Positions 7,718 to 17,110 are shown, counted from the stretch's first letter. The stretch is 64,000 nucleotides of DNA from Candidatus Syntrophocurvum alkaliphilum (GCF_009734445.1 NZ_CP046457.1:1234001-1298000), one strand, 5' to 3'. The notes: generated by a model from the sequence alone, not told the origin. Numbers and translations are program-made.

Positions 7718-8743
7718 ATGGGTATTAAAGCTAAAAGAGTTTTTTTTGAAAAAGAAGCACTAGATTATCCTATAGGTAAAGAAATTATAAAAAAATTAAG
7801 GAAAGAAGATATACCTATTGATTTTTTAAAATCACATAATAGGGTTACTGGTATTCCTGGTAAGGATTCTAGGGAAGCCTTTTTTCAAGGAAAGAATACC
7901 TTAGTAGTAGGAGTAAGACGCACTTTGGATTTTGCCACTTGTAAGCCTTCAGCTCATTATCAGTTGCCTTTGGTTACTGGTTGTGAAGGTATATGTGAGT
8001 ACTGCTATCTCAATACTCAAATGGGTAAAAAACCATATACTAGAGTATATGTAAATGTAGATGATATTTTAGCCCAGGCAAAAAAGTATATAGAGGAAAG
8101 AAAGCCTGATGTTACTTTTTTTGAAGCAGCTGCTACATCAGACCCTATACCAGTTGAACCTTATAGTGGAGCATTAAAAAAAGCAATTGAGTTTTTTGCT
8201 AGTGAAGAATTAGGTAGACTTCGTTTTGTTACTAAGTTTAATCAGGTAGATACTTTACTTGATATAGATCATAAGAAGCATACGCGAATACGTTTTAGTA
8301 TAAACTCTGATAAGGTTATTAAAAATTATGAACATCGTACACCTAAACTAGCAACGCGATTAGAAACTCTTTCTCGTGTAGTAAAGCATGGATATCCAAG
8401 TGGTGTTATTATTGCTCCAGTAGTTTTAGAAAACGGTTGGAAAGAAGATTATAAGAGACTTTTAGTTGATATGAAGTATCAGTTAGGTGATAGAGACTAT
8501 TCAGAAATAGATTTTGAGGTTATATCCCATAGATTTACCCGTAAAGCTCGTTCAAATATTATAGAAGTTTTTCCTGATACTAAATTATCTATGGATGAAG
8601 AAAAGGACCGACAATTTAAGTATGGTCAGTTTGGTTATGGTAAGTATGTCTACACCAAGGATATGCTAAAAGATATGGAAAATTTTTTTAGAGAAAATAT
8701 TAATGATATGTTTCCCGGCTCTGAAATTAAGTATGTTATTTAA
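7718..8743 (+). CDS. splB: Spore photoproduct lyase family radical SAM protein lacking the catalytic Cys
   Basis: A 341-residue protein that matches SplB end to end: CEGICEYCYL for the 4Fe-4S cluster, including the two Tyr residues flanking the last Cys, then RVYVNVDD, LRFVTKFNQVDTLLD, RIRFSIN and the C-terminal FGYGKYVY. SplB repairs the thymine dimer 'spore photoproduct' in germinating spores. The oddity is in the segment FFEAAATSD. In the Bacillus subtilis enzyme, from memory, this reads FEAACTSD, with Cys141 as the hydrogen donor that closes the reaction. Here that Cys is Ala (codon gct). The ATG at 7718 follows GGAGG with five-base spacing; a longer frame upstream overlaps kamA and is not used. 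Activity may be altered or the substrate different. Confidence 0.87.
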   Translation: MGIKAKRVFFEKEALDYPIGKEIIKKLRKEDIPIDFLKSHNRVTGIPGKDSREAFFQGKNTLVVGVRRTLDFATCKPSAHYQLPLVTGCEGICEYCYLNTQMGKKPYTRVYVNVDDILAQAKKYIEERKPDVTFFEAAATSDPIPVEPYSGALKKAIEFFASEELGRLRFVTKFNQVDTLLDIDHKKHTRIRFSINSDKVIKNYEHRTPKLATRLETLSRVVKHGYPSGVIIAPVVLENGWKEDYKRLLVDMKYQLGDRDYSEIDFEVISHRFTRKARSNIIEVFPDTKLSMDEEKDRQFKYGQFGYGKYVYTKDMLKDMENFFRENINDMFPGSEIKYVI

Positions 8744-8819
8744 AGATAAATGAAACAGGGGACGGTTCTTTGTTCTATCATCAATAGAACAAAGAACCGT
8801 CCCCTGTTTCATTTATCTT
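8743..8819. repeat. 36-bp perfect palindrome with GGGGACGGTTC core, also a terminator
   Basis: Two perfect 36-base arms surround a five-base loop, beginning at the last base of the splB stop codon. The arms include AAACAGGGGACGGTTCTTTG. A T-rich tract follows on the right, so the RNA would terminate. A longer relative is at 33728-33816 and a partial one is near 19376. Confidence 0.9.
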
Positions 8820-8901
8820 GTTTTTTGTGTTTACATGTCACACTTAAGCTTTTATAAATGATATACTATAGTAGCAATTATTCACAGGAGTTGATATTAA
8901 T

Positions 8902-10116
8902 ATGAAGTATCTGTTAATAGTAGCAGACGGAATGGCAGATTATAAAATCGAGGCTTTAGGTAACAAAACACCTCTGCAATATGCTAATACACCAAATATT
9001 GATTTTTTAGCTAGTAGCTCTATTATTGGCACTGCCCAAACAATTCCCCCGGGATTTCCACCTGGAAGTGATGTGGCAAACCTTTCGGTTATAGGTTATA
9101 ATCCCGAGGTTTACTATACTGGCAGATCGCCTATAGAGGCTGTTAGCATGGGTATAAAATTAGATGAAAATGATATGGCATTAAGGTGTAATTTGGTTAC
9201 CTTATCTGATGAAGAAGATTATAGTGAAAAAACAATGGTTGATTATAGTGGTGGTGAAATAAGTACTGAGGAAGCAGCTCAGTTAATTGGAGCTATTAAT
9301 AAGGAATTAGGAACTGAAATAATTAACTTTTATGCCGGTATGAGTTATAGGCATGTAATGGTATGGAAAAATAATATTTTGGATACCTTAAACTTAACTC
9401 CCCCCCATGATTTATCTGAAAAGAAAATAAGTGATAACCTGCCTAAAGGAGAAGGTAGTTCACTAATTTATGATTTAATGGTTAAGAGTGCAGCTATCTT
9501 AAAAGACCATCCAGTTAATCTAGCTCGTATGAAAAAGGGATTGAAGCCTGCTAATTCTATATGGCTATGGGGTGAAGGTAGTAAATTAATTCTTCCTAGT
9601 ATTAAAGAATTATATAATCTTAATGGCTCTGTAGTTGCTGCTGTTGATTTAGTAAAGGGACTAGGAATTGCCTCCGGACTTGATATTATAGATGTTGAAG
9701 GTGCAACTGGTGCTGTAGAAACAAATTTTGCCGGTAAAGGTGAAGCAGCTATTAATGAATTGAAAAATGGGAAAGATTTTGTATTTGTACACATAGAATC
9801 TCCCGATGAAGCAGGTCATCAAGGTGATGTGGATAGTAAGGTTTGGTCAATAGAGCAAATTGATAAAGAGGTCATTGGAAGAGCAGTTAATGATTTAGAC
9901 AGCTTTGATAAATTACGCATTATGCTTTTACCTGATCATTATACTCCAATATCTGAAAAAACTCATACTAATGATTCTGTACCTTTTATGATTTATGATA
10001 AGGATTTAAGATGGGTTAATGAAAGTAAAACCTATGATGAGGAATTATGTGAAAATGGAATGCATTTTAAAAAGGGTCATGAACTAATATCTTATTTTTT
10101 CTTAGGCACTAAATAA
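8902..10116 (+). CDS. ApgM-type cofactor-independent phosphoglycerate mutase / proposed homoserine kinase family
   Basis: A 404-residue alkaline-phosphatase-superfamily metalloenzyme. The N-terminal metal site is VADGMADY, the phospho-acceptor Ser is in GSDVANLSVIGY, and the C-terminal metal ligands are in VHIESPDEAGHQGD and LLPDHYTP. The family interconverts 2- and 3-phosphoglycerate. One subfamily has been proposed as an alternative homoserine kinase in genomes lacking thrB. Here the gene is convergent with threonine synthase, which hints at that role, but a normal thrB lies at 20824-21717, which argues for the mutase role. Confidence 0.82.
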   Translation: MKYLLIVADGMADYKIEALGNKTPLQYANTPNIDFLASSSIIGTAQTIPPGFPPGSDVANLSVIGYNPEVYYTGRSPIEAVSMGIKLDENDMALRCNLVTLSDEEDYSEKTMVDYSGGEISTEEAAQLIGAINKELGTEIINFYAGMSYRHVMVWKNNILDTLNLTPPHDLSEKKISDNLPKGEGSSLIYDLMVKSAAILKDHPVNLARMKKGLKPANSIWLWGEGSKLILPSIKELYNLNGSVVAAVDLVKGLGIASGLDIIDVEGATGAVETNFAGKGEAAINELKNGKDFVFVHIESPDEAGHQGDVDSKVWSIEQIDKEVIGRAVNDLDSFDKLRIMLLPDHYTPISEKTHTNDSVPFMIYDKDLRWVNESKTYDEELCENGMHFKKGHELISYFFLGTK

Positions 10117-10125
10117 AAGAGTTTA

Positions 10126-10156
10126 AAGCCGCAGTAAAATACTGCGGCTTTTTTTA
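10126..10156. terminator. Bidirectional terminator between convergent genes
   Basis: AAGCCGCAGT, a short loop and its complement, then seven T on the plus strand; it lies between the convergent apgM-like gene and thrC. Confidence 0.85.
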
Positions 10157-10173
10157 TACGTATTATTTTGCTT

Positions 10174-11682
10174 TTATTTATCCTTTATATTTAAGAAATT
10201 AAGTACTGTTTTTTCAAGTTCATCTCTGGTGCTTACCCATGTATGTCGTATTTCACGTTTATCTAAATTTTTAAGTCCTTCTGGTATTTTTATATTGGTT
10301 TTTTCTTTAAGTATATTTAGTATTTCAAATTCATTTTTGTTATTTATAACTTCCTTATCTAGTACAGCCTTAGCTACACTACTTCCAAATTTGTATGGAC
10401 TAGCTGTAGAGATAATTACTGTCTTAGTTGCATCTTTTGTTTCTTTAGTGTATTTTTCATAAACATCTTTAGCAACAGCCGTATGGGTATCTAATAAGTA
10501 GTGGTCTTTTTCCCAACATTCTTTTATGGTATCTAAGGTTTCTTGATCTGTACTATAGTCTGACCAAAATATTTGTTTTATTTTATCATGAATTTGTTCA
10601 TCTATTTTATAGATACCCGAATCCTTTAATTCTTCCATCCATTTACTAACTTTGATGGAATCATGATTTGTTAGTTCGTAAAGTAATCTTTCTAAATTAG
10701 ATGAAATTAGAATATCCATTGATGGTGATAGGGTTTTTTCAAAATTACGATTTTTATTGTATGTTCCAGTATTAATAAATTCGGTTAAAACATTATTAGC
10801 ATTTGCTGCACATATTAGCTTATTTATTGGTACTCCCATTTTCATAGCATAAAAACCGGCTAGTATATTACCAAAGTTACCAGTTGGAACAACAAAGTTT
10901 ATTTTTTCTCCTTTTGCAATATTACCTTGGGTTCTTAAATCTATGTAAGCACTGATGTAGTAAACTATCTGAGGTAAGAGTCTCCCCCAATTAATTGAAT
11001 TAGCCGAAGATAATTTTTTATTATTTTTATTTAATATTTCCGCTACTTGCATATTACTAAACATATTTTTAACTCCACTTTGAGCATCATCAAAGTTACC
11101 TTTTACCGCAGATACAAATACATTATTACCTTCTTGGGTAATCATTTGTTGTTTTTGGACTTCACTAACTCCATCTTCTGGGAAAAACACTATTATTTTG
11201 GTACCTTCTACATCTTTAAAACCTTCTAAAGCAGCTTTACCTGTATCACCTGAGGTAGCTACCAGTATAACTATATCACTTTTCTCACCTGTTTTTTGTC
11301 TGCTTACTGATAAAAAATATGGTAGTATTTGTAATGCCATATCTTTAAAGGCACAGGTAGGACCATGCCAAAGTTCTTGTATATATGTAGTATTGTTTAG
11401 CTGTATTATAGGTGCTATTCTTTCATCATCAAAGTTATGGGTGTTATAGGCTGAGTTAACACAATGCTCTATTTCGTCATTGGTGAAATCTGTTAAGTAA
11501 TTTGCAAATATATAATTGGCTCTTTCTTGATAGGTTAGTTGAGATAGCTCTTCTATATTTTCTAAGTTAAGTGATGGTATAAAATCTGGTACAAACAAAC
11601 CACCATCAGGAGATATACCCATTTTTATTGCTTGGGCAGATGTTATGCCAGAATATTTTCCTCTACTGCTTTGATATTTCAC
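10174..11682 (-). CDS. thrC: Threonine synthase
   Basis: A PLP enzyme that converts O-phosphohomoserine to threonine. The N-terminus (YSGITSAQAIKMGISPDGG) and the PLP-lysine motif CAFKDMALQ near residue 112 are typical. ATSGDTGKAALEG, the phosphate-binding loop, follows. At 502 residues it is the long, 'yeast/E. coli-like' form rather than the short firmicute form. The ATG follows GGAGG. It is transcribed alone; the rest of the threonine pathway (hom, thrB, lysC) is about 8 kb away. Confidence 0.93.
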   Translation of the reverse strand: MKYQSSRGKYSGITSAQAIKMGISPDGGLFVPDFIPSLNLENIEELSQLTYQERANYIFANYLTDFTNDEIEHCVNSAYNTHNFDDERIAPIIQLNNTTYIQELWHGPTCAFKDMALQILPYFLSVSRQKTGEKSDIVILVATSGDTGKAALEGFKDVEGTKIIVFFPEDGVSEVQKQQMITQEGNNVFVSAVKGNFDDAQSGVKNMFSNMQVAEILNKNNKKLSSANSINWGRLLPQIVYYISAYIDLRTQGNIAKGEKINFVVPTGNFGNILAGFYAMKMGVPINKLICAANANNVLTEFINTGTYNKNRNFEKTLSPSMDILISSNLERLLYELTNHDSIKVSKWMEELKDSGIYKIDEQIHDKIKQIFWSDYSTDQETLDTIKECWEKDHYLLDTHTAVAKDVYEKYTKETKDATKTVIISTASPYKFGSSVAKAVLDKEVINNKNEFEILNILKEKTNIKIPEGLKNLDKREIRHTWVSTRDELEKTVLNFLNIKDK

Positions 11683-11903
11683 TAAAAAACCTCCTCTTTT
11701 ATATAAACACTAAAATTATACAGTAAATATAGCTGTGAACTTATTAAATAATCTGTTATACATTTTATAATAAGTTTACAAAAAGGTAAAAATTTTTGTT
11801 CTTTTGTATTTTTTCATAAGTATTGTAAACTAATATTAATTTTTGTTACATATCTTGTATAATATATAAAGATAATAATTAGATTAAATAAGGAGGAAAC
11901 CTA

Positions 11904-12458
11904 ATGATTCAGCTGATTGGGTTGCTTTTAGTTATAGTCATCACTAAACTTGTTTGGGATTATGTAAAGGAAAGAGAAGGCAAACCTAAGGTTAAACCTT
12001 CTAAGCCAAATCAAGGTAAGGTTATAGATGTTGGTGATAGATGGAGTAATAAGAACAATATGCCTTATAGAATGCAAAATCATTTGATAACAGGCAAAGA
12101 CCTCGGATTATATCAATTATTTTCAGAACTGCTAAAGGATAGTAAATATGCTGCTTTTCCTAGAGTGCGCTTAGCAGAAGTAATAACTGTTCCTATGACT
12201 GCTAATAATGCCGAAGAATATTATAATCGAATTAGGGATAAGACTTTAGATTTAGTGATTTTTGAACTTCCTGATTTAACACCTCAAGTAGTAATAAGTA
12301 TAGAAGTTAGTGAAGATAAAAGACGTGGGGCTGGAGATAGCTTTTCTAAGAAAGCTATTGAATCGTGTGGGCTAGGTTATTTCTCCATTGATATTAATTC
12401 ACCACAAGATATTGAAAAGTTAAAAGCAGAATTAATAGAATTAGGATTGGAATTATAA
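11904..12458 (+). CDS. Membrane-anchored DUF2726 protein
   Basis: 184 residues with one N-terminal membrane segment (residues 2-20), a basic linker, and a DUF2726-like domain. The domain has YQLFSELLKDSKYAAFPRVRLAEVI, then DLVIFELPDLTPQVVISIEVSEDKRR and KKAIESCGLGYFSID. The D-x-V-I-F and I-x-I-E-V elements resemble the core of restriction-endonuclease-like folds. Function unknown. It has its own GGAGG site and a terminator after it. Confidence 0.75.
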   Translation: MIQLIGLLLVIVITKLVWDYVKEREGKPKVKPSKPNQGKVIDVGDRWSNKNNMPYRMQNHLITGKDLGLYQLFSELLKDSKYAAFPRVRLAEVITVPMTANNAEEYYNRIRDKTLDLVIFELPDLTPQVVISIEVSEDKRRGAGDSFSKKAIESCGLGYFSIDINSPQDIEKLKAELIELGLEL

Positions 12459-12473
12459 ATTGTTTTAAACTTT

Positions 12474-12508
12474 AAAGGAGCTTGATTTTTGAATCAAGCT
12501 CCTTTTTA
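12474..12508 (+). terminator. Terminator after the DUF2726 gene
   Basis: AAGGAGCTTGATT and AATCAAGCTCCTT around a short loop, followed by five T. It may also serve the leftward gene ending at 12521. Confidence 0.85.
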
Positions 12509-12520
12509 TTTTCTTTTTCC

Positions 12521-13006
12521 TTATTTATTATTCTTAGATTTATTGCTGGTATCTTTGTCAGTAATTTTTTGATTTAACTCATCAATCTTATTTTGCAATT
12601 CTAAGTATTGATAAGGTAGAGGCATAAACATATAAGGATTTTGATATTGTTTGCTCATTTCTGTTGTCATTTGTATTGTTTGTTCCCAGTTATCTTTAAA
12701 TGATTTCATTAGTTGCTCTGAATTGTTGGTAAATAGGTCCATTTGACTTTGTTGGTTTTTTACAAATTGTTCTACCATTGTAAAGAATTGATCACCTAAG
12801 GAATTTGAACTAGTTTTTATTTCTTCTTGTGTTTTTTTGCTAGTTTCCATAGTTTTACTTATAGCATTTAAAAATTGTTCATTAATGCTTTCAATGTTTT
12901 TATAATTAACTTTGTTCACCTCCCACATCTTTTGCGCCATTTCATTCATCATATTAAAACTTTGAGACCACATTGCCACCGGATTAATATTTTTGTTCTC
13001 TAACAT
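12521..13006 (-). CDS. Phasin-like helical protein
   Basis: A 161-residue, almost wholly helical protein rich in Gln, Asn, Met and Lys, with heptad-like spacing and no signal peptide. The N-terminus (NPVAMWSQSFNMMNEMAQKMWEVN) resembles phasins and PHA granule proteins; that similarity is of type, not proven homology. A PYMFMPLPYQYLE segment precedes a C-terminal coiled coil and a charged tail. The start is an ATG after GGAGG. No polyhydroxyalkanoate genes are nearby, so the granule role is an inference. Confidence 0.6.
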   Translation of the reverse strand: MLENKNINPVAMWSQSFNMMNEMAQKMWEVNKVNYKNIESINEQFLNAISKTMETSKKTQEEIKTSSNSLGDQFFTMVEQFVKNQQSQMDLFTNNSEQLMKSFKDNWEQTIQMTTEMSKQYQNPYMFMPLPYQYLELQNKIDELNQKITDKDTSNKSKNNK

Positions 13007-13168
13007 TTTAACTCCTCCTTATAATAATAACATAATAGATTAAATTTCTTATCTCTAGAAATTTTTAAGTTGTTAACTTACTAATAGTATAAAGTCTTAA
13101 AGAAGATATGTAATTAAGGATAATACCTTAGTTTTTATCAGCAAATACCTTAACTTTTAGTGGAAAAT

Positions 13169-13831
13169 TTATTCATTTTCATGAATTAGGTTTATCTTCA
13201 TAGCCAAGCGTACTAAACTTGCTATATCGTGTATTTCTAATCGTTCCATCAGTTGAGTACGATGGGTTTCTACTGTTTTTACACCAATACCTAAATTATG
13301 GCTAATCTCCTTTGTAGTTAGACCTTGAGCAATTAATTTCCATACTTCACGTTGCCTAGGAGTAAGTCTTTCAAGATAACTTTCCTCTCCCTTTACTCGT
13401 TTAACATAATCAGAAACCACATGACTAGAAACCACAGGACTTAAATATGTTTCACCATTTAATACTGATCTTATAGCTAGCTCTAATTCTATGGGAGCTG
13501 CATCTTTTAATAGATAACCACAAGCACCTGAACGTAATGCTTGCCATACAAATTCTTCATTAACATACATAGATAATATAATTACTTTTATATCTGGATA
13601 CTGTGAGTTTATCTTTGCAGTTGCTTCTATACCACCCATTTTTTCCATTGCTATATCCATTAAAACTAACTCAGGTTTATATAAAGAAATAAATTTTATA
13701 GCTTCTTCACCATCATTGGCTTCAGCAACTACTTCAATATCTTCTATAGTTTCAACAAGGGATGATATTCCTGCACGCACCAATTTGTGATCATCTGCAA
13801 TAAGAATTTTTATTTTTTCCATCTTAGCCAC
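13169..13831 (-). CDS. NarL/LuxR-family response regulator
   Basis: 220 residues. The receiver domain is residues 5-120, with the acidic pair DDH, the phospho-acceptor Asp in LVLMDIAM and the conserved Lys in LLKDAAP. A LuxR-type HTH is at residues 150-215 (LTPRQREVWKLIAQGLTTKEIS, GVKTVETHRTQLMERLEI). The gene overlaps the upstream kinase gene by eight bases, so the two form a coupled two-component system. No target is visible from context. Confidence 0.92.
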   Translation of the reverse strand: MAKMEKIKILIADDHKLVRAGISSLVETIEDIEVVAEANDGEEAIKFISLYKPELVLMDIAMEKMGGIEATAKINSQYPDIKVIILSMYVNEEFVWQALRSGACGYLLKDAAPIELELAIRSVLNGETYLSPVVSSHVVSDYVKRVKGEESYLERLTPRQREVWKLIAQGLTTKEISHNLGIGVKTVETHRTQLMERLEIHDIASLVRLAMKINLIHENE

Positions 13832-15401
13832 CTTTCCTTTTCTTATTTTCTGGCGGAACAGTAAATGTTACTTTTACAGTTGTTCCATCACCTAGTGATG
13901 AAGATATTATTTTTAATTCCCCTCCAAAAAGTGCCACTCTTTCTTGCATTCCTATTAAACCTAGACTTTTTTGATAAACTCCTTCTTTAAGTTTTAAGTC
14001 TACATCAAAACCTTGTCCATCATTTTGTATTAGTACTTTTAAATGTTTATTATTATATTTTATCTTTATGTTTATTTTGGTAGGATTTGCATGTTTTATT
14101 GCATTTGTTATTGCTTCCTGCACAATACGATAGCAACTAATTTCTAAGTCGGATGAAAAACGAATATCACCTAAATTACTATTTAAGTTAAAGTGTATTC
14201 CAGTATGTTGAGCATATTTATCTAAATGCCATCTTAAAGCAGATTCTAACCCTAAGTCATCTAGGAGAACAGGTCGCAGAGAAAAGGAAAGGTCTTTTAC
14301 ATCTTCTAGAACATTATTTACCAAATCAATGCTTTTTTCTATATTATCTTCTGAATAACCTTGGCTGTTTATTTGTTGTAAATTTATTTTTAGAACAGTT
14401 AAAAGCTGACCAATTTGATCATGCAGCTCTCGTGATAAGTGTTTTCTTTCTTGTTCCTGTACATATATTAACTGTTGAGATAAGAGCTGCATCTGTTTAC
14501 TAAAATCTTGAACTTGTTCAAACAGGCATATTTTACGATAAGCAACTCCTATTATTTGACCTATTGATTTTAAAAATATTTGATCATGATTATTTACCTC
14601 TATATACTTGGTATCAAATAAAAACAAAATCCCTTGCATTTGTTGATCACTTATTATAGGAATAGCTAAACAGCTTTTCCAATAATCTTCCACATTAATT
14701 TCTGATGGTATTTCATTTATCAGTTGAAAAATCTTTGCATTAAGATTTATATCATTTTGGGGCTCATAATAATGAGAAACAACTGACAATTGAGGTAGGA
14801 AATCTAAGATATCTTTAGTAAGACCCCAGTCCATATTCCTTTTAATTTTTGTTTCACCTATATTATTAAAATATAATGCTCCTCCTGGAAAAGCTTTGGT
14901 TTCTATAAATAAGGAATGAAGTAATGATGCGATATCTTCTAAACTATTTGAACGACTCATCGCTTGTGAAATGGTATTTAGAGCAAATAGCTCCTGATTT
15001 ATTTGTTTTAATTGTTTTTCCGCTTTTATTCTGCGCGTTATATCTGAGTGAGTTCCTGCAATTACTGTTACCTCTCCACTATCACCCTTTTCTATAACTT
15101 TCCCCCTTGTAGAAACCCACTTCCATTCTCCAGATTTTGATTGTATTCTATATTCTATTTCCTCAAATTCGAGGTCACTTTCACCTTTTAATAATTTGTT
15201 TATCTTTTTTAATAGTTTATTACGATCATTATGATGAACTAGTTCAACCCAAGATGATATATCTGACTTAACTTCATCTAAGTCATATCCTAATATATTT
15301 ATCCATAAATCATTTATTAAAAGATCTCCACTTTGAACATTCCATTCCCAAAAACCTAATTTACTTCCTTCTAAAATTTGCATTAACCTTTGTTTTTTCA
15401 T
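13824..15401 (-). CDS. Soluble PAS-GAF sensor histidine kinase (HisKA_3 type)
   Basis: About 525 residues with no membrane segment. The order is a PAS domain (about 10-125, with the WVELVHHNDR and EWKWVSTRGKV elements), a GAF-like domain (about 140-290), a coiled linker, the HisKA_3 phospho-acceptor (ELHDQIGQLLTVLKINL) and a HATPase domain (NAIKHANP N-box, QNDGQGFD, GLIGMQERV). The kinase presumably senses a cytosolic signal and phosphorylates the response regulator whose gene overlaps it. The start at 15401 follows GGGGAAGGGG; an upstream in-frame ATG has no ribosome site. Confidence 0.88.
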   Translation of the reverse strand: MKKQRLMQILEGSKLGFWEWNVQSGDLLINDLWINILGYDLDEVKSDISSWVELVHHNDRNKLLKKINKLLKGESDLEFEEIEYRIQSKSGEWKWVSTRGKVIEKGDSGEVTVIAGTHSDITRRIKAEKQLKQINQELFALNTISQAMSRSNSLEDIASLLHSLFIETKAFPGGALYFNNIGETKIKRNMDWGLTKDILDFLPQLSVVSHYYEPQNDINLNAKIFQLINEIPSEINVEDYWKSCLAIPIISDQQMQGILFLFDTKYIEVNNHDQIFLKSIGQIIGVAYRKICLFEQVQDFSKQMQLLSQQLIYVQEQERKHLSRELHDQIGQLLTVLKINLQQINSQGYSEDNIEKSIDLVNNVLEDVKDLSFSLRPVLLDDLGLESALRWHLDKYAQHTGIHFNLNSNLGDIRFSSDLEISCYRIVQEAITNAIKHANPTKINIKIKYNNKHLKVLIQNDGQGFDVDLKLKEGVYQKSLGLIGMQERVALFGGELKIISSSLGDGTTVKVTFTVPPENKKRKGG

Positions 15402-15492
15402 AAACCCCTTCCCCGTATCTTTTTTATACATTTTATATTATAGATCATTTAGTGTATTTTTGTAATCTTTTTCCATTTTTAAGTAATAAAAT

Positions 15493-15511
15493 GGAAGCAT
15501 TTACTGCTTCC
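15493..15511 (-). terminator. Weak hairpin at the end of the PilZ gene
   Basis: A 7-bp stem (GGAAGCA/TGCTTCC) with a five-base loop that overlaps the stop codon, followed leftward by a T-rich but interrupted tract. A plausible terminator. Confidence 0.4.
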
Positions 15512-16472
15512 TAGGGTTTGTTATATTAATAGTTATAGTAAGGTTGCCATAATCATCTTCTTGAGAGTTAATAACCTCTCCTTTTATAGTAACATTTTCT
15601 CCTTCTCTATCTAATTTTAATTGTATCTGTTCATCTTTCTTAAAACCAGTAAAATGGATAGGCTCTGCTCTAAATAAGTTATCTTGGTCTTCTTTCTCAT
15701 TAGTTGTTTCTTGATTTGCAGTGAATTCTTCAATTTTATTTGTTTTTTCATTATTATCTTCTGATTCTTCATTTAGTTCTTCTTTATTATTTGATACCTC
15801 TTCTCTTTGAGACTTTGTAATCCATGAAATGATATAATCCCTTTGCACTTCTTTAATGTTTATAAATTTAACTCCGACTAAATATTTTTTATCATCATTT
15901 TCTTGTTCTTCTTCTACTCTTACTACCTCTCCATTTAAGTGCATTAGTTCACCATCAAGTTCAATGTAAAATTCCACTTCATTAGCTGTAACTAATTCAT
16001 TGCTTCTAAATAAAAGACCTCCACCACTTATATTTATAACACAACCCTTATAGTAATCCTTTTTGTTATATTTATCAGCTAATGATGAAGGAATCCACTG
16101 AATATCTAATTCTGTTTTTAATCTAAACCAATTTCTTTTCTGTCCTTCTACTGCTTGTGGTAAGCGTTTTATTCGTTGTTGCTTTAAAAACTCCTTATAA
16201 GCTTGCCGCGCCTCTAAGTTTTGTCTAACAGCTTCACGTCTTAGGAAGTAGATTATAAATGCTATTGTTAATATAATCAAAATCAAAATAAATAGATTTG
16301 AAAAACTAAATATGTCTACTTTATTAAAAGACCGAGACATACTACTAGAAAATTCATACCAACTATATGCCAAAACACTATCAATATTTATAAACAAATC
16401 ATTTATTAATATTATTGATAATATAAAAAGCTTGTACTTTAAAAATAAGTCCCTTTTATTATTAATTTTCAT
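15501..16472 (-). CDS. Membrane-anchored PilZ-domain protein
   Basis: About 323 residues. Two hydrophobic segments (near residues 10-35 and 55-75) anchor the N-terminus. A PilZ domain follows at about 115-220, with the c-di-GMP-binding pattern KRNWFRLKTELDIQW and the downstream NISGGGLLF (the NxSxxG motif). The C-terminal third starts with a Glu/Asn-rich linker and ends with a second small beta-rich segment. It probably responds to cyclic di-GMP at the membrane. The arginine-rich RxxxR box is not canonical (KNWFRLK), so binding should not be taken for granted. The start at 16472 is set by GGGTGA. Confidence 0.75.
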   Translation of the reverse strand: MKINNKRDLFLKYKLFILSIILINDLFINIDSVLAYSWYEFSSSMSRSFNKVDIFSFSNLFILILIILTIAFIIYFLRREAVRQNLEARQAYKEFLKQQRIKRLPQAVEGQKRNWFRLKTELDIQWIPSSLADKYNKKDYYKGCVINISGGGLLFRSNELVTANEVEFYIELDGELMHLNGEVVRVEEEQENDDKKYLVGVKFINIKEVQRDYIISWITKSQREEVSNNKEELNEESEDNNEKTNKIEEFTANQETTNEKEDQDNLFRAEPIHFTGFKKDEQIQLKLDREGENVTIKGEVINSQEDDYGNLTITINITNPRKQ

Positions 16473-16725
16473 AATCATCACCCATTAATAAAAATTAGGT
16501 AAATAATACTATTCTATTATTATATTACGATAAAAAGTACAAATTTTTAAAGAATATAATTTATTTTCTTTTGTAAAAAGCATTATTAAATAAATACTAG
16601 GGTAAGATATTTATAGTTAAGCAATATTAAAATTGTAGATTTACACGAAAAATGTAATAATATATATAGTAGTGCAAAATCTTCCAAGCTACTACTAAAT
16701 CATTTATAAGGGAGTATGATATAAT

Positions 16726-17091
16726 ATGATAGTTAAAAAAGACTTAGGCGACATAGTAATTGATGAAGCTGTATTTATACAAATTGCCCAAGAATCAGCT
16801 AAAGAAGTAGAGGGCGTCACACTAGTTTCTGATTTTATTGGTGATGTAGGACAAAAGATAGGAGTTTCTACTAATTCAAAACGAGCAACCAAAGTAAAAG
16901 AAGAAGGAGAAAACATTGCTATTGCGCTAAATTGTGAAATTGATTATGGATTTAATATACCTGAAAAAGTTAAAGAATTACAAGAAGTAGTAGGTGGTAC
17001 CATAACTGGTATGACGGACACAATACCTAGTGTAATAAATGTCAATGTGTTAAAAATTAAATTATATGATAATAGCAGACCCACCGGCTAA
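16726..17091 (+). CDS. Asp23/Gls24 family envelope-stress protein
   Basis: 121 residues, full length for the family: GDIVIDEAVFIQIAQESAKEVEGV at the N-terminus, then IAIALNCEIDYGFNIPEKVKELQ and the C-terminal VINVNVLKIKLY. Family members associate with the membrane and are often induced by alkaline or envelope stress; the exact role here is unknown. The ATG follows a GGGAG-like site. A 16-bp perfect hairpin follows. Confidence 0.85.
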   Translation: MIVKKDLGDIVIDEAVFIQIAQESAKEVEGVTLVSDFIGDVGQKIGVSTNSKRATKVKEEGENIAIALNCEIDYGFNIPEKVKELQEVVGGTITGMTDTIPSVINVNVLKIKLYDNSRPTG

Positions 17092-17110
17092 AACAAAAGA
17101 GAAAAATGCA

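Noticed and set aside
11047-11449. Plus-strand open frames within thrC and similar frames inside other leftward genes
   Set aside because: They lie antisense to well-identified enzymes, lack ribosome sites and encode low-complexity, Ser/Ile/Leu-rich peptides.
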